This document shows, in pieces, positions 18,275 to 26,443 of a DNA stretch of 64,000 bases (position 1 is the first letter of the stretch; each line of letters starts with the position of its first letter). The DNA is from Celeribacter litoreus (GTDB lineage: Bacteria > Pseudomonadota > Alphaproteobacteria > Rhodobacterales > Rhodobacteraceae): positions 129,316 to 193,315 of the forward strand of contig NZ_JAIUFY010000015.1 in NCBI RefSeq assembly GCF_020165855.1. The letters run 5' to 3'. The position numbers and the translations under genes were made by a program. Under the pieces are notes generated by a model, which saw only the letters and a program-made list of their open reading frames with translations, made no database searches and was not told the DNA's origin.

Positions 18275-19324
18275 TTAAGATGACGCATCCGAGGCGCTCA
18301 AACGTGCCACGCGGGGGTCCATGACCTTGCGCCAAAGTGGTGGGATGAGGGCGAGGGTCGCCATTGCGGGGAGCGAGCGCGGCAGTTGCGCCATGTCGTC
18401 GGAAATCGTGAGCGCTGGGTAGGGCTTCATCGGGTGGCTGTGGTGATCTGAATGACGTGGCGCGTTGAGCATCAGGAAAGAGGTGAACCACTGAGGGCTG
18501 TTCCAACTGTGCTTTGGGCCGACGGGTTCGTATTTGCCGTCCGCGGTCGATTTGCGACGCAATCCGTAGTGCTGGACATAATCCGCAAGCAATAGTTGCG
18601 ACGTCGCATAGCCTGCGAGCAGGATGTACTTGAAAACCCCGACAAAACCGCCAATCGCGAAGGCTGCGAGAAGACAGGCAAACGCGCCCCCGACATAGAT
18701 CAGATAGGGGTGGATATCGGTTGTTTTACGCCGCGCCCGCATCGCATTTTCGGCGCGTAGTCCGGACTTGAAAGACCCGATCCATGCGCGGGGCAGGAAA
18801 CGGTAGTAGCTCATCCCGAGCGGGGCGGAATTGGGGTCTTTCCCTGTCGCCGCATAGGTATGGTGGACCTTCACATGCGCCGTCGCATGGTGCCCGAACA
18901 GGAGCGTGATATAGACCCACGTTCCCAACCGGCGCAGTGTCGCGTCGGAGCGGTGGACAAGCTCATGGGCGTTTGAGTTCGAGACCTGCCCAAAAAACAT
19001 GCCCATGCCGAGGAAGATGAAAACCCGCTCCCAAACCGCGAGGACATTCACCGAAAGCGCCCAAACGGCAAGCAGCATTAGGCCGAAGTGTGACACGGCG
19101 AGCACGACGGAAAGGGCGTTGGCGTCAGGGAATTCTGCCTCCGGATTGGAAGGGTCGCGCGCGAGATCGACGAGTTGGTCGAGCGAATAGGCCAGTGCGG
19201 TCATATAGAGAAACGCACACACCGCCCAAACTCCGCCAAACACCGCGCCAAGGGCCAAGAGAGCGACCGGCACGAGTGTGGAAACGGCGAAATACCGGAT
19301 GATATGCGGGATTTTCATGGACAT
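18275..19324 (-). CDS. AlkB-like membrane di-iron hydroxylase
   Basis: This 349-residue integral membrane protein has four to six hydrophobic segments and the histidine clusters of the AlkB/XylM family. They are NAHELVHR, HHATAHVKVHH and NAPRHSDHH, plus the ADYVQHYGL motif typical of alkane hydroxylases. These enzymes hydroxylate terminal carbons of alkanes using O2 and electrons from a rubredoxin or ferredoxin. It is shorter than AlkB (about 400 residues) and lacks a rubredoxin domain, so the substrate is uncertain and could be a lipid or hydrocarbon. The chosen ATG at 19324 has an AGGAAG site. No rubredoxin gene is near; the ferredoxin at 12997 is a possible donor, but this is speculation. 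Confidence 0.82.
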   Translation of the reverse strand: MSMKIPHIIRYFAVSTLVPVALLALGAVFGGVWAVCAFLYMTALAYSLDQLVDLARDPSNPEAEFPDANALSVVLAVSHFGLMLLAVWALSVNVLAVWERVFIFLGMGMFFGQVSNSNAHELVHRSDATLRRLGTWVYITLLFGHHATAHVKVHHTYAATGKDPNSAPLGMSYYRFLPRAWIGSFKSGLRAENAMRARRKTTDIHPYLIYVGGAFACLLAAFAIGGFVGVFKYILLAGYATSQLLLADYVQHYGLRRKSTADGKYEPVGPKHSWNSPQWFTSFLMLNAPRHSDHHSHPMKPYPALTISDDMAQLPRSLPAMATLALIPPLWRKVMDPRVARLSASDASS

Positions 19325-19671
19325 GGGCGACTTCCTGCCTTTCGCTCGGACTATACGGAGCACGTCCGGCGGGGCAAGCGATAGGAGCGGGGCGAGAAAG
19401 GTTTTGATCGGACTAGCATGCATTTCGGCTAGTTTCGGTGTGGCCTATCTCCCGATGTTGCTGAGTTCGACGACCTTTCTGCTCTGATTCTCACGCTTCA
19501 AATCTTCAGTATTTGCCCCGCAACCGCGCTCGCCAAATCGGTCGGATATGCGCATTGGGCGCTATATTTTGTAGGGCAGGGGCTGATCCTTAGGCCCTTC
19601 GTCGTATGAGCGGGCGCTGGGGGCTTTCTTCTTCGATCAAGAGTCATTAAGTCACGGGAAACGGAGGCCCA
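19325..19671. other. 347-nt divergent intergenic region between the AlkB-like gene and ftsY
   Basis: Promoters for the divergent alkB-like and ftsY genes must lie here, but I see no clear elements. A possible small frame, TTG 19404 to TGA 19487, would encode a 27-residue hydrophobic peptide preceded by AGAAAGG. It is too short to call with confidence. ftsY is preceded by a GGAGG-type site immediately before 19672. Confidence 0.5.
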
Positions 19672-20886
19672 ATGTCGCTATTTTCAAAACTCAAATCCCG
19701 CCTGACCAAATCCTCTTCGAAACTCGATCAGGGTCTCGAAGCTATTGTCGAGGATGGTGGGCAAGAGAGTGGCGCGGATGAGGCCTTTGCGGAAGAGGTG
19801 ACGACGCCGGATGTGCCGGATGAAATTCCCGCGACGACGCCGATCGAAGCGCCTGTGATGCAGGAACCGATGCCTGCCCCGACCCCGACGGAAATTCCGG
19901 AAAACATTCCGGCCGAGATGCCGCAGGAGACGGTTGCACCGATCGAGATTCCGACGAGCCAGATCGAAGAGGTCGTCGAGGCGGCTCCTGAGACCACAAA
20001 GCCGGGCTTTCTCGGACGTCTGATCGGTCGCAAAGAGACGAAAACCGTCACGCGCCGCGTGCTCGATGACGATATGCTCGAGCAGCTCGAAGAACTGTTG
20101 ATCACCGCAGATATGGGCGTCGAGACCTCCATGCGTGTGACGGCGGCGATGGCCGAGGGGCGGTTCGGCAAAAAGCTTTCTGTCGAAGAGATCAAACGCC
20201 TTATGGCGCGGGAAATTGCCCGGATCATGGAACCGGTGGCAAAGCCGATGCCAATCTATGCGAAGACGCCGCAGGTGGTGCTCGTGGTCGGTGTAAACGG
20301 CTCCGGCAAGACGACGACCATCGGCAAACTGGCGTCTCAGTTCAAAGCAGCGGGAAAATCCGTTGTAATCGCAGCTGGCGATACATTCCGCGCGGCGGCT
20401 GTTGAGCAACTTCAGGTGTGGGGCGAACGCGCGGGTGTGCCAGTACTGACGGCGCCCGAGGGCTCCGATCCCGCGTCTCTCGCGTTCGATGCGATGACGA
20501 AGGCGCAGGAAAGCGGTGCTGATCTCTTGATGATCGACACGGCCGGACGATTGCAGAACCGTCAGGATCTCATGGAAGAACTCGCCAAAATCGTCCGCGT
20601 CATCCGCAAGAAGGATGAGAGCGCGCCGCACAACACTCTGCTTGTGCTCGACGCCACAACAGGGCAGAACGCGATTTCTCAGGTCGAGACGTTCCAGAAA
20701 CTCGCGGATGTCTCCGGCCTTGTGATGACGAAACTCGACGGCACGGCCCGTGGCGGTGTGCTCGTCAGCTTGGCAGACAAGTTTGGTCTGCCGATCCACG
20801 CCATCGGTGTGGGAGAACAGATCGACGACCTCGCGCCGTTCGATCCAGAAGAATTTGCCGCGGCCCTGACGGGTCTGGAGGTTTGA
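19672..20886 (+). CDS. ftsY: Signal recognition particle receptor FtsY
   Basis: FtsY is the SRP receptor GTPase that delivers ribosome-nascent-chain complexes to SecYEG. The 404-residue protein has an acidic, Pro/Glu-rich N-terminal region (about 20-110), an N domain and a G domain. The G1 motif is GVNGSGKTTTIGKLA, followed by AAGDTFRAAAVEQL, DTAGRLQNRQDLMEEL and TKLDGTARGGV, and the closing GVGEQIDDLAPFDPEEF. The stop overlaps the next start by one base (TGATG type), so downstream translation is coupled. Further downstream are a DMT protein and ispZ, a common order in alphaproteobacteria. Confidence 0.97.
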   Translation: MSLFSKLKSRLTKSSSKLDQGLEAIVEDGGQESGADEAFAEEVTTPDVPDEIPATTPIEAPVMQEPMPAPTPTEIPENIPAEMPQETVAPIEIPTSQIEEVVEAAPETTKPGFLGRLIGRKETKTVTRRVLDDDMLEQLEELLITADMGVETSMRVTAAMAEGRFGKKLSVEEIKRLMAREIARIMEPVAKPMPIYAKTPQVVLVVGVNGSGKTTTIGKLASQFKAAGKSVVIAAGDTFRAAAVEQLQVWGERAGVPVLTAPEGSDPASLAFDAMTKAQESGADLLMIDTAGRLQNRQDLMEELAKIVRVIRKKDESAPHNTLLVLDATTGQNAISQVETFQKLADVSGLVMTKLDGTARGGVLVSLADKFGLPIHAIGVGEQIDDLAPFDPEEFAAALTGLEV

Positions 20887-21317
20887 TGCTCGAAATTCAG
20901 TATGCAATCGGTCCTGACAGTTGGGTGTCGGGCGAACACGCTATTGCGCGGCGCGAAGCCATACAGGATCTCTTTTTCGATCACCCTATCTGCCCTGAAG
21001 AAACAGGTGAGGATTGGCCCGAAGATCGTGAACTCTACGCCGAGATGGTGATCGTCGACGGCGATCTGCTCGTAGCGTCCGCCATGTTGGTCGTGGACCC
21101 GGAGCGCGAGGACCGTCCGGCCCGTATCTGGGGCATGGGTGTCCTGCCGGGCTACGAGACGGAATTCCTGATCCGCTCTCTCGAAGAGGCGCTGATCCGT
21201 GCCGCCTGTCTCGATGCGGCCTATCCGTTTGTCGAGGCGACCGACGGGATGTTGGTGCCGAATCCGAATGCGGATTTCGGAGATTATCTGCGTTCTGAAT
21301 TCCCCCGGACGGCGTAA
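20886..21317 (+). CDS. Hypothetical acidic protein coupled to ftsY
   Basis: This 143-residue soluble protein has no family I recognise. It is very acidic (many Asp and Glu), with a pattern of alternating hydrophobic residues and short strands that suggests a compact alpha/beta fold. The ATG overlaps the ftsY stop by one base. A TTG three bases upstream, also in frame, is less likely. Coupling to ftsY implies co-expression, but nothing in the sequence indicates a role in protein targeting. Confidence 0.6.
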   Translation: MLEIQYAIGPDSWVSGEHAIARREAIQDLFFDHPICPEETGEDWPEDRELYAEMVIVDGDLLVASAMLVVDPEREDRPARIWGMGVLPGYETEFLIRSLEEALIRAACLDAAYPFVEATDGMLVPNPNADFGDYLRSEFPRTA

Positions 21318-21404
21318 TCGGCCACGTATGACGGCCCATTTGCTGTGTGGGGTGTGCGTTTCGTCTCACTGGACCTTTCAACGGGTGATCTGTAGCAGGA
21401 TGCC

Positions 21405-22307
21405 ATGAGCGAATATCTGATCTCCCTTGAAGGCACCGAAGCGGGCCATCACGCCGCCCTCATCCTAGCTTTGATGGCTGCGTTTTTGCATGCGCTGTTC
21501 GGAGCGTTGCAAAAGGGGCGGCATGATCCATGGCTCTCGCGCGGCGCCATGGATTTTTTCTATGGTCTGATGGCGGCGCCATTCGCACTCTTCGTTGTGC
21601 CGTGGCCAGAGCCGCATATGTGGATCATCTTCCTCGGCATGTTCGTGATCCACACGGCCTATAAGGCCGCGCAGGGGTATACCTACACCAAAGGCGCTTA
21701 CACCGTCGTTTACCCCGTTGTGCGTGGCTCCGGTCCGCTATTTGCGGTCATTGGTGCGGGACTCGTCTTCGGCGAACATTTCACGCTGGTCCAGTGGCTT
21801 GGTGTGCTTGTCCTGATTTCCGGTATTTTCGGCCTCGCGGTCTACAATCTACGCACGATCACGGTCGGACGCGAGACGATGGTGCCTGCGCTGATGCTCG
21901 CCGTTATCACAGGCGGGTTCGTGGCGCTCTACACGACCTATGACGCCTATGGCATCCGCGCGACGGCGGATCCGTTTACCTTTTTGGCATGGTTCTTCTT
22001 TCTTGACGGCCTTGTGATGCCGGTGGTCGCCTTTCTCCGCTACCGAAATATGGAATTCAAACCCGACCTCGGCCCCTTGGCCGTGCGCGGTTTCTTCGGC
22101 GGGATCGTCGCCTATTTCTCCTTTGGGTGCATCATGTTGGCGACCCGCCTCGACAATGTCGGTGAGGCCGCAGTCTTGCGCGAAACATCGACCGTATTTG
22201 CGGCCTTGATTGGCTGGATCGTTTTGGGTGAAAAGGTCGGACCGCGCCGATTGTCCCTCATGGCCTTGATTGCGCTTGGCGCGGTCATAGTTGAGATGGG
22301 CGGATAG
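21405..22307 (+). CDS. EamA/DMT-family transporter
   Basis: A 300-residue membrane protein with ten hydrophobic segments in two EamA repeats. The first repeat holds YPVVRGSGPLFAVIGAGLVF and the second AAVLRETSTVFAALIGWIVLGE, the internal duplication signature (both contain the same helix pattern before a GE.. turn). The substrate is not inferable. The start ATG at 21405 gives the charged periplasmic or cytoplasmic N-terminus before TM1. It lies between the ftsY unit and ispZ, all in one direction, and may be part of that transcript. Confidence 0.85.
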   Translation: MSEYLISLEGTEAGHHAALILALMAAFLHALFGALQKGRHDPWLSRGAMDFFYGLMAAPFALFVVPWPEPHMWIIFLGMFVIHTAYKAAQGYTYTKGAYTVVYPVVRGSGPLFAVIGAGLVFGEHFTLVQWLGVLVLISGIFGLAVYNLRTITVGRETMVPALMLAVITGGFVALYTTYDAYGIRATADPFTFLAWFFFLDGLVMPVVAFLRYRNMEFKPDLGPLAVRGFFGGIVAYFSFGCIMLATRLDNVGEAAVLRETSTVFAALIGWIVLGEKVGPRRLSLMALIALGAVIVEMGG

Positions 22308-22318
22308 AAGGAAAACAG

Positions 22319-22948
22319 ATGCCAGAAGATACCCCCATCACCGTTCAAGAGAAAAAGCTCAATCCGGCTGTGAAGACGGCTTTGGAAATGGGGCCGATCC
22401 TTGCGTTCTTTGCGGGCTATGTCTTGCTGAAGGATCGCACCTTCGAGATCGCTGGCTCGGAGTATTCCGGCTTCATCGTGATGACGGCGCTCTTCATTCC
22501 GATCCTTGCGCTGTCCACGCTCGCGCTGTGGCGTTTGACGGGCAAGCTCTCTGCGATGCAGATCATGACGCTCGTCTTGGTGGTCGTCTTCGGCGGCTTG
22601 ACGATCTGGCTCAATGACGAGCGGTTCTTCAAGATGAAGCCGACGATGATCTACGTGATGTTCGGCGGCATTCTGGGCGTCGGGCTGCTCCGGAGCAAAA
22701 GCTATCTGTCGCTTGTTTTGGGGGAGGTCATGCCTCTCGATGCTGAAGGCTGGCGGAAGATGGAATTCCGGATGATGCTGTTCTTCTTCGGCCTCGCGGT
22801 CGCGAATGAGCTGATCTGGCGGACCATGACCACGGATACATGGGTGAAGTTCAAAACCTTCGGCCTGCCGATCGCGATGCTCGCCTTCTTCATGGCGCAG
22901 TCGGGTTTGATGAGCCGGCATTCGACTGAAGAAAAAGACGGGGAATAA
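22319..22948 (+). CDS. ispZ: YciB/IspZ family inner membrane septation protein
   Basis: This 209-residue inner-membrane protein has five or six hydrophobic segments and the YciB/IspZ features. The N-terminal LNPAVKTALEMGPILAFFAG motif, the GGLTIWLNDERFFKMKPT segment and the LRMGEVMPL-like KSYLSLVLGEVMPLDAEGW segment are all recognisable. The family is needed for normal septation and envelope integrity in several bacteria, but its biochemistry is not settled. It starts 11 nt after the EamA gene and converges on the GST gene. Its position behind ftsY matches the usual alphaproteobacterial arrangement. Confidence 0.9.
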   Translation: MPEDTPITVQEKKLNPAVKTALEMGPILAFFAGYVLLKDRTFEIAGSEYSGFIVMTALFIPILALSTLALWRLTGKLSAMQIMTLVLVVVFGGLTIWLNDERFFKMKPTMIYVMFGGILGVGLLRSKSYLSLVLGEVMPLDAEGWRKMEFRMMLFFFGLAVANELIWRTMTTDTWVKFKTFGLPIAMLAFFMAQSGLMSRHSTEEKDGE

Positions 22949-22969
22949 CCCCGCCCACGGCTTTTCGTA

Positions 22970-23680
22970 TTAGTCTTTTTTGCCGAAGAGCACGGCCTGC
23001 TCTTCCTTCGCCATCGGACCGGTCCGGCGCTTTTCCGCGGCGAGTGCACGGCCGCGCTGCACAGCGGGACGGGCACCGACCGCTGCGAGCCAGCGTTTCA
23101 GATTGGGTTTGTCGTCGAGCGTCTGTTCCTGCTTTTCCCAAGACGACGCCCAGGGCCAGATCGCCATATCCGCAATGGAAAAGAAATCGCCCGCGACGAA
23201 TTCGTTCTCGGAGAGCTGTTTGTCGAGCACGCGGTAGAGGCGGCCCGTTTCGTTGCGGTAGCGGTCCTGCGCATAGGGGAGCACCTGCGGCGGGTCCATC
23301 GTCGGGGCATAGGACAGGAAATGGTGCGCCTGTCCGGCCATCGGGCCGACTCCACCCATCTGCCACATCAGCCACTGATCGACAATGATGCGGTCACGCT
23401 CCGTCTCGCCGTAGAATTTGCCGGTCTTGCGCGCGAGGTATTGCAGGATCGCGCCGGATTCAAAGATTGAAATCGGCGCGCCGTCAGGCCCCTCGGGATC
23501 CACAATGGCTGGCATCCGGTTGTTTGGGGCGATCTTGAGAGAGTCGGGGTCATATTGTTCCCCTGCACCGATATTCACGAGATTGACCTCATACGGCAGC
23601 TCCATTTCTTCAAGCGCGATGGAGATTTTCCAGCCGTTCGGCGTGGGCCAGTAATAGAGAGAAATGGGTGCGTCGCTCAT
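22970..23680 (-). CDS. Glutathione S-transferase, YghU/YfcG-like
   Basis: A cytosolic GST of 236 residues. The N-terminal thioredoxin-fold domain contains YYWPTPNGWKISIALEE, a NNRMPAIVD segment (conserved cis-Pro) and ESGAILQYLA. The C-terminal helical domain contains the FSIADMAIWPW region. The YghU/YfcG-like group carries the disulfide-reductase-type signature with Asn in the NGWK segment instead of a catalytic Tyr or Ser, which I see here. The start at 23680 is the ATG before SDAPISLYYW. A longer frame from 23905 reads across the divergent regulatory region and is not a gene. Confidence 0.88.
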   Translation of the reverse strand: MSDAPISLYYWPTPNGWKISIALEEMELPYEVNLVNIGAGEQYDPDSLKIAPNNRMPAIVDPEGPDGAPISIFESGAILQYLARKTGKFYGETERDRIIVDQWLMWQMGGVGPMAGQAHHFLSYAPTMDPPQVLPYAQDRYRNETGRLYRVLDKQLSENEFVAGDFFSIADMAIWPWASSWEKQEQTLDDKPNLKRWLAAVGARPAVQRGRALAAEKRRTGPMAKEEQAVLFGKKD

Positions 23681-23872
23681 CGAATATCGCCTCTTCCTGT
23701 GGAACCGTGAACCGTTTGGAAAAAGAATGCGGTTTTCGGGAGTGATAACAAGGGCAAGCCGCGCACATCCCCGTTTCGTGAATGGGGAGCGCTGTCTCAT
23801 GCATATCCTTGAATTCGACGTGGAGGCGACAGCACGGCATTGACAGTGCCGGATTCGGTTTGTAGCCAAGCG

Positions 23873-23932
23873 GGCGTGGCGATTTGTCTCCGGATTGCGG
23901 GCCACGATATAAATATGCCGCTAAAGAGGTCA
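23873..23932 (+). promoter_or_regulatory. SAM-II riboswitch upstream of metZ
   Basis: The aptamer matches the SAM-II (metA) consensus. A 6-bp P1 stem, CGTGGC (23875-23880) with GCCACG (23901-23906), encloses a loop starting GATTTG. The conserved 3' tail includes ATAAATATGCCGCTAAAGAGG-type sequence (23909-23930), with the GCTAAA that forms the pseudoknot. SAM-II aptamers are known upstream of methionine genes in alphaproteobacteria and lower expression when SAM is abundant. The gene downstream is metZ, which fits. Confidence 0.88.
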
Positions 23933-23967
23933 GGACGAGACGCAGGGTCATTGGACCCGCCCCAGCG

Positions 23968-23998
23968 CCCCGGCTCTTGATCGAGACGGGGTTTTTTG
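23968..23998 (+). terminator. Intrinsic terminator in the metZ leader
   Basis: CCCCG..CTC (23968-23976) pairs with GAG..CGGGG (23983-23991, one internal mismatch), and six T residues follow (23992-23997). It lies between the SAM-II aptamer and the metZ start, so regulation is likely transcriptional. A second small hairpin GGGTC/GACCC (23945-23957) lies between them and could take part in the switch. Confidence 0.8.
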
Positions 23999-24018
23999 TT
24001 GGCGAAAGGGCTGATCAG

Positions 24019-25203
24019 ATGAGCAAAGATAACTGGAAAGCACAAACCAAACTGATCCACCACGGCACACGTCGCAGCCAGTATGGCGAAGTGTCCGAAG
24101 CGTTGTTCCTCACGCAGGGGTTTGTCTATGAAACGGCGGAAGACGCAGAGGCGCGTTTCGTCAATCAGGGCGATGACGAGTTCATCTATGCCCGCTACGG
24201 CAACCCGACGACCCGCATGTTCGAAGACCGCATGGCCGAGATCGAGGGCTATGAGGACGCGTTTGCGACGGCCTCCGGTATGGCCGCTGTGTCCGGCGCG
24301 CTGCTCTCACTGTTGAAGGCGGGTGATCACCTCGTGTCGTCCCGAGCACTCTTTGGCTCCTGTAACTACATCGTGGCCGAAGTGCTGCCAAAGTTCGGTG
24401 TCGAGACCACGATGATCGACGGGCGCGACCTGAACGCGTGGAAGGAAGCGATCCGCCCGGATACCAAAGCTGTGTTCCTCGAGAGCATCTCGAACCCGAC
24501 GCTTGAAGTGATCGACCTGAAAGCCGTCGTTGAGATGGCCCACGCCGTCGGCGCGCTCGTGATCGTGGACAACGCAATGTGCACGCCGATCTTCTCCTAC
24601 GCCAAAGAGTGCGGTGTTGATCTCTCGGTCTACTCGACCACGAAACACGTTGACGGGCAGGGGCGTTGCCTCGGCGGTATCATCTGTGGCTCCAAAGAGC
24701 TCATCCGCGGCCCGATCGAGATGTATATCAAGCACACCGGCGGCGCGATTTCTCCGTTCAACGCGTGGGTTCAGCTCAAATCCCTCGAAACGCTCGATCT
24801 GCGCGTGCGACAACAGGCGCGCACCGCGATGGCGCTGTGTGAGGCGCTTGACGGGCACCCTGCGCTCGCTTCCGTGCGCTACCCGTCTTACAAATCTCAC
24901 CCGCAGCACGAACTTGCACTATCGCAATCCGAGGCGGCGGGCACCGTGATCACCATTGATCTGAAGGACGGCAAAGATGCGGCGTTCAAGTTCCTGAATG
25001 CTTTGGAGGTCTTCAGGATCTCCAACAACTTCGCCGATGCCAAGTCCATCGCGACCCACCCGTGCACCACTACGCACAAAAACGTGCCGGTTGAGAAGCG
25101 TCCGGAAGTCGGTCTTACCGATGGTCTCGTGCGTCTGTCGATGGGTCTTGAGGATCCGGCAGATATCATTGCGGACATCAAACAGGCGCTTGATCAGCTT
25201 TGA
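24019..25203 (+). CDS. metZ: O-succinylhomoserine sulfhydrylase
   Basis: MetZ makes homocysteine from O-succinylhomoserine and sulfide, using PLP. The 394-residue product is a Cys/Met metabolism PLP-dependent enzyme. Motifs include ARYGNPTTRMFEDRMAEIEG, the AVFLESISNPTLEV and VDNAMCTP segments, and the PLP lysine in STTKHVDGQGRCLGG. The later AVRYPSYKSHPQHELA-like segment is conserved. The start at 24019 follows an AAAGGG site. The family is close to cystathionine synthases, but the riboswitch and motif set favour MetZ. Expression should fall at high SAM. Confidence 0.92.
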   Translation: MSKDNWKAQTKLIHHGTRRSQYGEVSEALFLTQGFVYETAEDAEARFVNQGDDEFIYARYGNPTTRMFEDRMAEIEGYEDAFATASGMAAVSGALLSLLKAGDHLVSSRALFGSCNYIVAEVLPKFGVETTMIDGRDLNAWKEAIRPDTKAVFLESISNPTLEVIDLKAVVEMAHAVGALVIVDNAMCTPIFSYAKECGVDLSVYSTTKHVDGQGRCLGGIICGSKELIRGPIEMYIKHTGGAISPFNAWVQLKSLETLDLRVRQQARTAMALCEALDGHPALASVRYPSYKSHPQHELALSQSEAAGTVITIDLKDGKDAAFKFLNALEVFRISNNFADAKSIATHPCTTTHKNVPVEKRPEVGLTDGLVRLSMGLEDPADIIADIKQALDQL

Positions 25204-25283
25204 TCCAAGCCGGAACGCGGGCCGTATCACTTGGGAAAAGGCGCGGTTAGGCCTATATTGAGTCCGAACAACGGGAGAGTGCG

Positions 25284-26387
25284 ATGAACATGCACCCGAG
25301 TGATATGGAAAAGAATGACAGAGCTGCTGCCGAGGCGGCTCTGGCTACATTGCGCGCGTGGGCAGAGACGGCCACGCCAACCGAGGTGGCCGAGCTCGAT
25401 CCGGCGATTGCGCGCCTGCTTCCCGAAGCGGACAGCTTTGCCAACTATCCTGCACTGCGCCGCGCCTATCCCGAGGACTTCGAGGTATCTCCGGAATACA
25501 AAGAAGGCCTGCCGGATCTGCAAAACGGACCGGAAAGCCTCATCAAAGGCGCGAAACGTCAGATTCAGCATGTCGGCATCTCGAATTTCCGTCTGCCGAT
25601 CCGCTTTAAGACGCGCGACAATGGCGATCTCTCTCTCGAAACTTCTGTGACCGGCACGGTGTCTTTGGAGGCGGAGAAGAAGGGCATCAACATGTCTCGG
25701 ATCATGCGCTCTTTCTATAAACACGCCGAGGCGAGCTTTTCGTTCGAGGTGATCGAAGCCGCTCTGCGCGACTATCAAAGCGATCTCGAAAGCTTCGATG
25801 CACGCATCCAGATGCGCTTTTCCTTCCCGGTGAAGCGTCAGTCGCTGCGTTCGGGCCTCGAGGGATATCAGTATTACGACATCGCGCTGGAGCTTGTGGA
25901 TCAGGCGAGAGAGATGAAAGAGATCATGCATCTCGACTATGTCTATAGCTCGACGTGCCCGTGCTCTCTCGAACTGTCCGAACACGCGCGGCGCACCCGT
26001 CACCAACTGGCAACCCCGCACTCCCAGCGGTCTGTTGCGCGCATCTCCGTCGTGGTGGATCGCTCCGCAGACACATTGTGGTTCGAAGACCTGATCGATC
26101 TGTGCCGCGAGGCCGTGCCGACCGAGACGCAAGTTATGGTGAAACGCGAGGATGAGCAGGCGTTTGCGGAACTCAACGCGGCGAACCCGATCTTTGTCGA
26201 AGATGCCGCCCGCCTCTTTGCAGAAGGGCTGGAGCGTGATCCGCGTGTTGGCGATTTCCGCGTGATCGCGTCGCATCAGGAAAGCTTGCACTCCCACGAC
26301 GCGGTGTCTGTCCTGACTGAAGGGTCTACCTTTGCGGCGCAAAGCTTTGATCCGAAGCTTTTTGCAACGCTTTTCCACGTCGGCTGA
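25284..26387 (+). CDS. folE2: GTP cyclohydrolase FolE2 (type IB)
   Basis: FolE2 converts GTP to 7,8-dihydroneopterin triphosphate, the first step of folate synthesis, in place of zinc-dependent FolE. The 367-residue product has the FolE2 core with the STCPCSLELSEHARR segment (catalytic-site Cys) and ATPHSQRSVARISV, and an extra N-terminal region of about 60 residues. FolE2 is usually less dependent on zinc, which is why some genomes use it. folB and folP are 11 kb away at 37326-39266, so the folate genes in the window are not one operon. Confidence 0.92.
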   Translation: MNMHPSDMEKNDRAAAEAALATLRAWAETATPTEVAELDPAIARLLPEADSFANYPALRRAYPEDFEVSPEYKEGLPDLQNGPESLIKGAKRQIQHVGISNFRLPIRFKTRDNGDLSLETSVTGTVSLEAEKKGINMSRIMRSFYKHAEASFSFEVIEAALRDYQSDLESFDARIQMRFSFPVKRQSLRSGLEGYQYYDIALELVDQAREMKEIMHLDYVYSSTCPCSLELSEHARRTRHQLATPHSQRSVARISVVVDRSADTLWFEDLIDLCREAVPTETQVMVKREDEQAFAELNAANPIFVEDAARLFAEGLERDPRVGDFRVIASHQESLHSHDAVSVLTEGSTFAAQSFDPKLFATLFHVG

Positions 26388-26443
26388 TCGTATTGAAAAG
26401 GTGCGCTTGACTTGATGTGCTCACGCAGCCAAGCCTTGGCGCC

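Larger units (their letters stand above)
23681..24018. other. 338-nt divergent region: SAM-II riboswitch and terminator for metZ
   Basis: The region between GST and metZ holds a SAM-II-like aptamer (about 23873-23932) followed by an intrinsic terminator (23968-23997), annotated separately. The GST-side half shows no convincing element. Confidence 0.7.

Noticed and set aside
19404-19487. 27-codon hydrophobic frame with a TTG start upstream of ftsY
   Set aside because: Only one weak start signal and no comparison possible; recorded as a possibility in the intergenic note rather than called.
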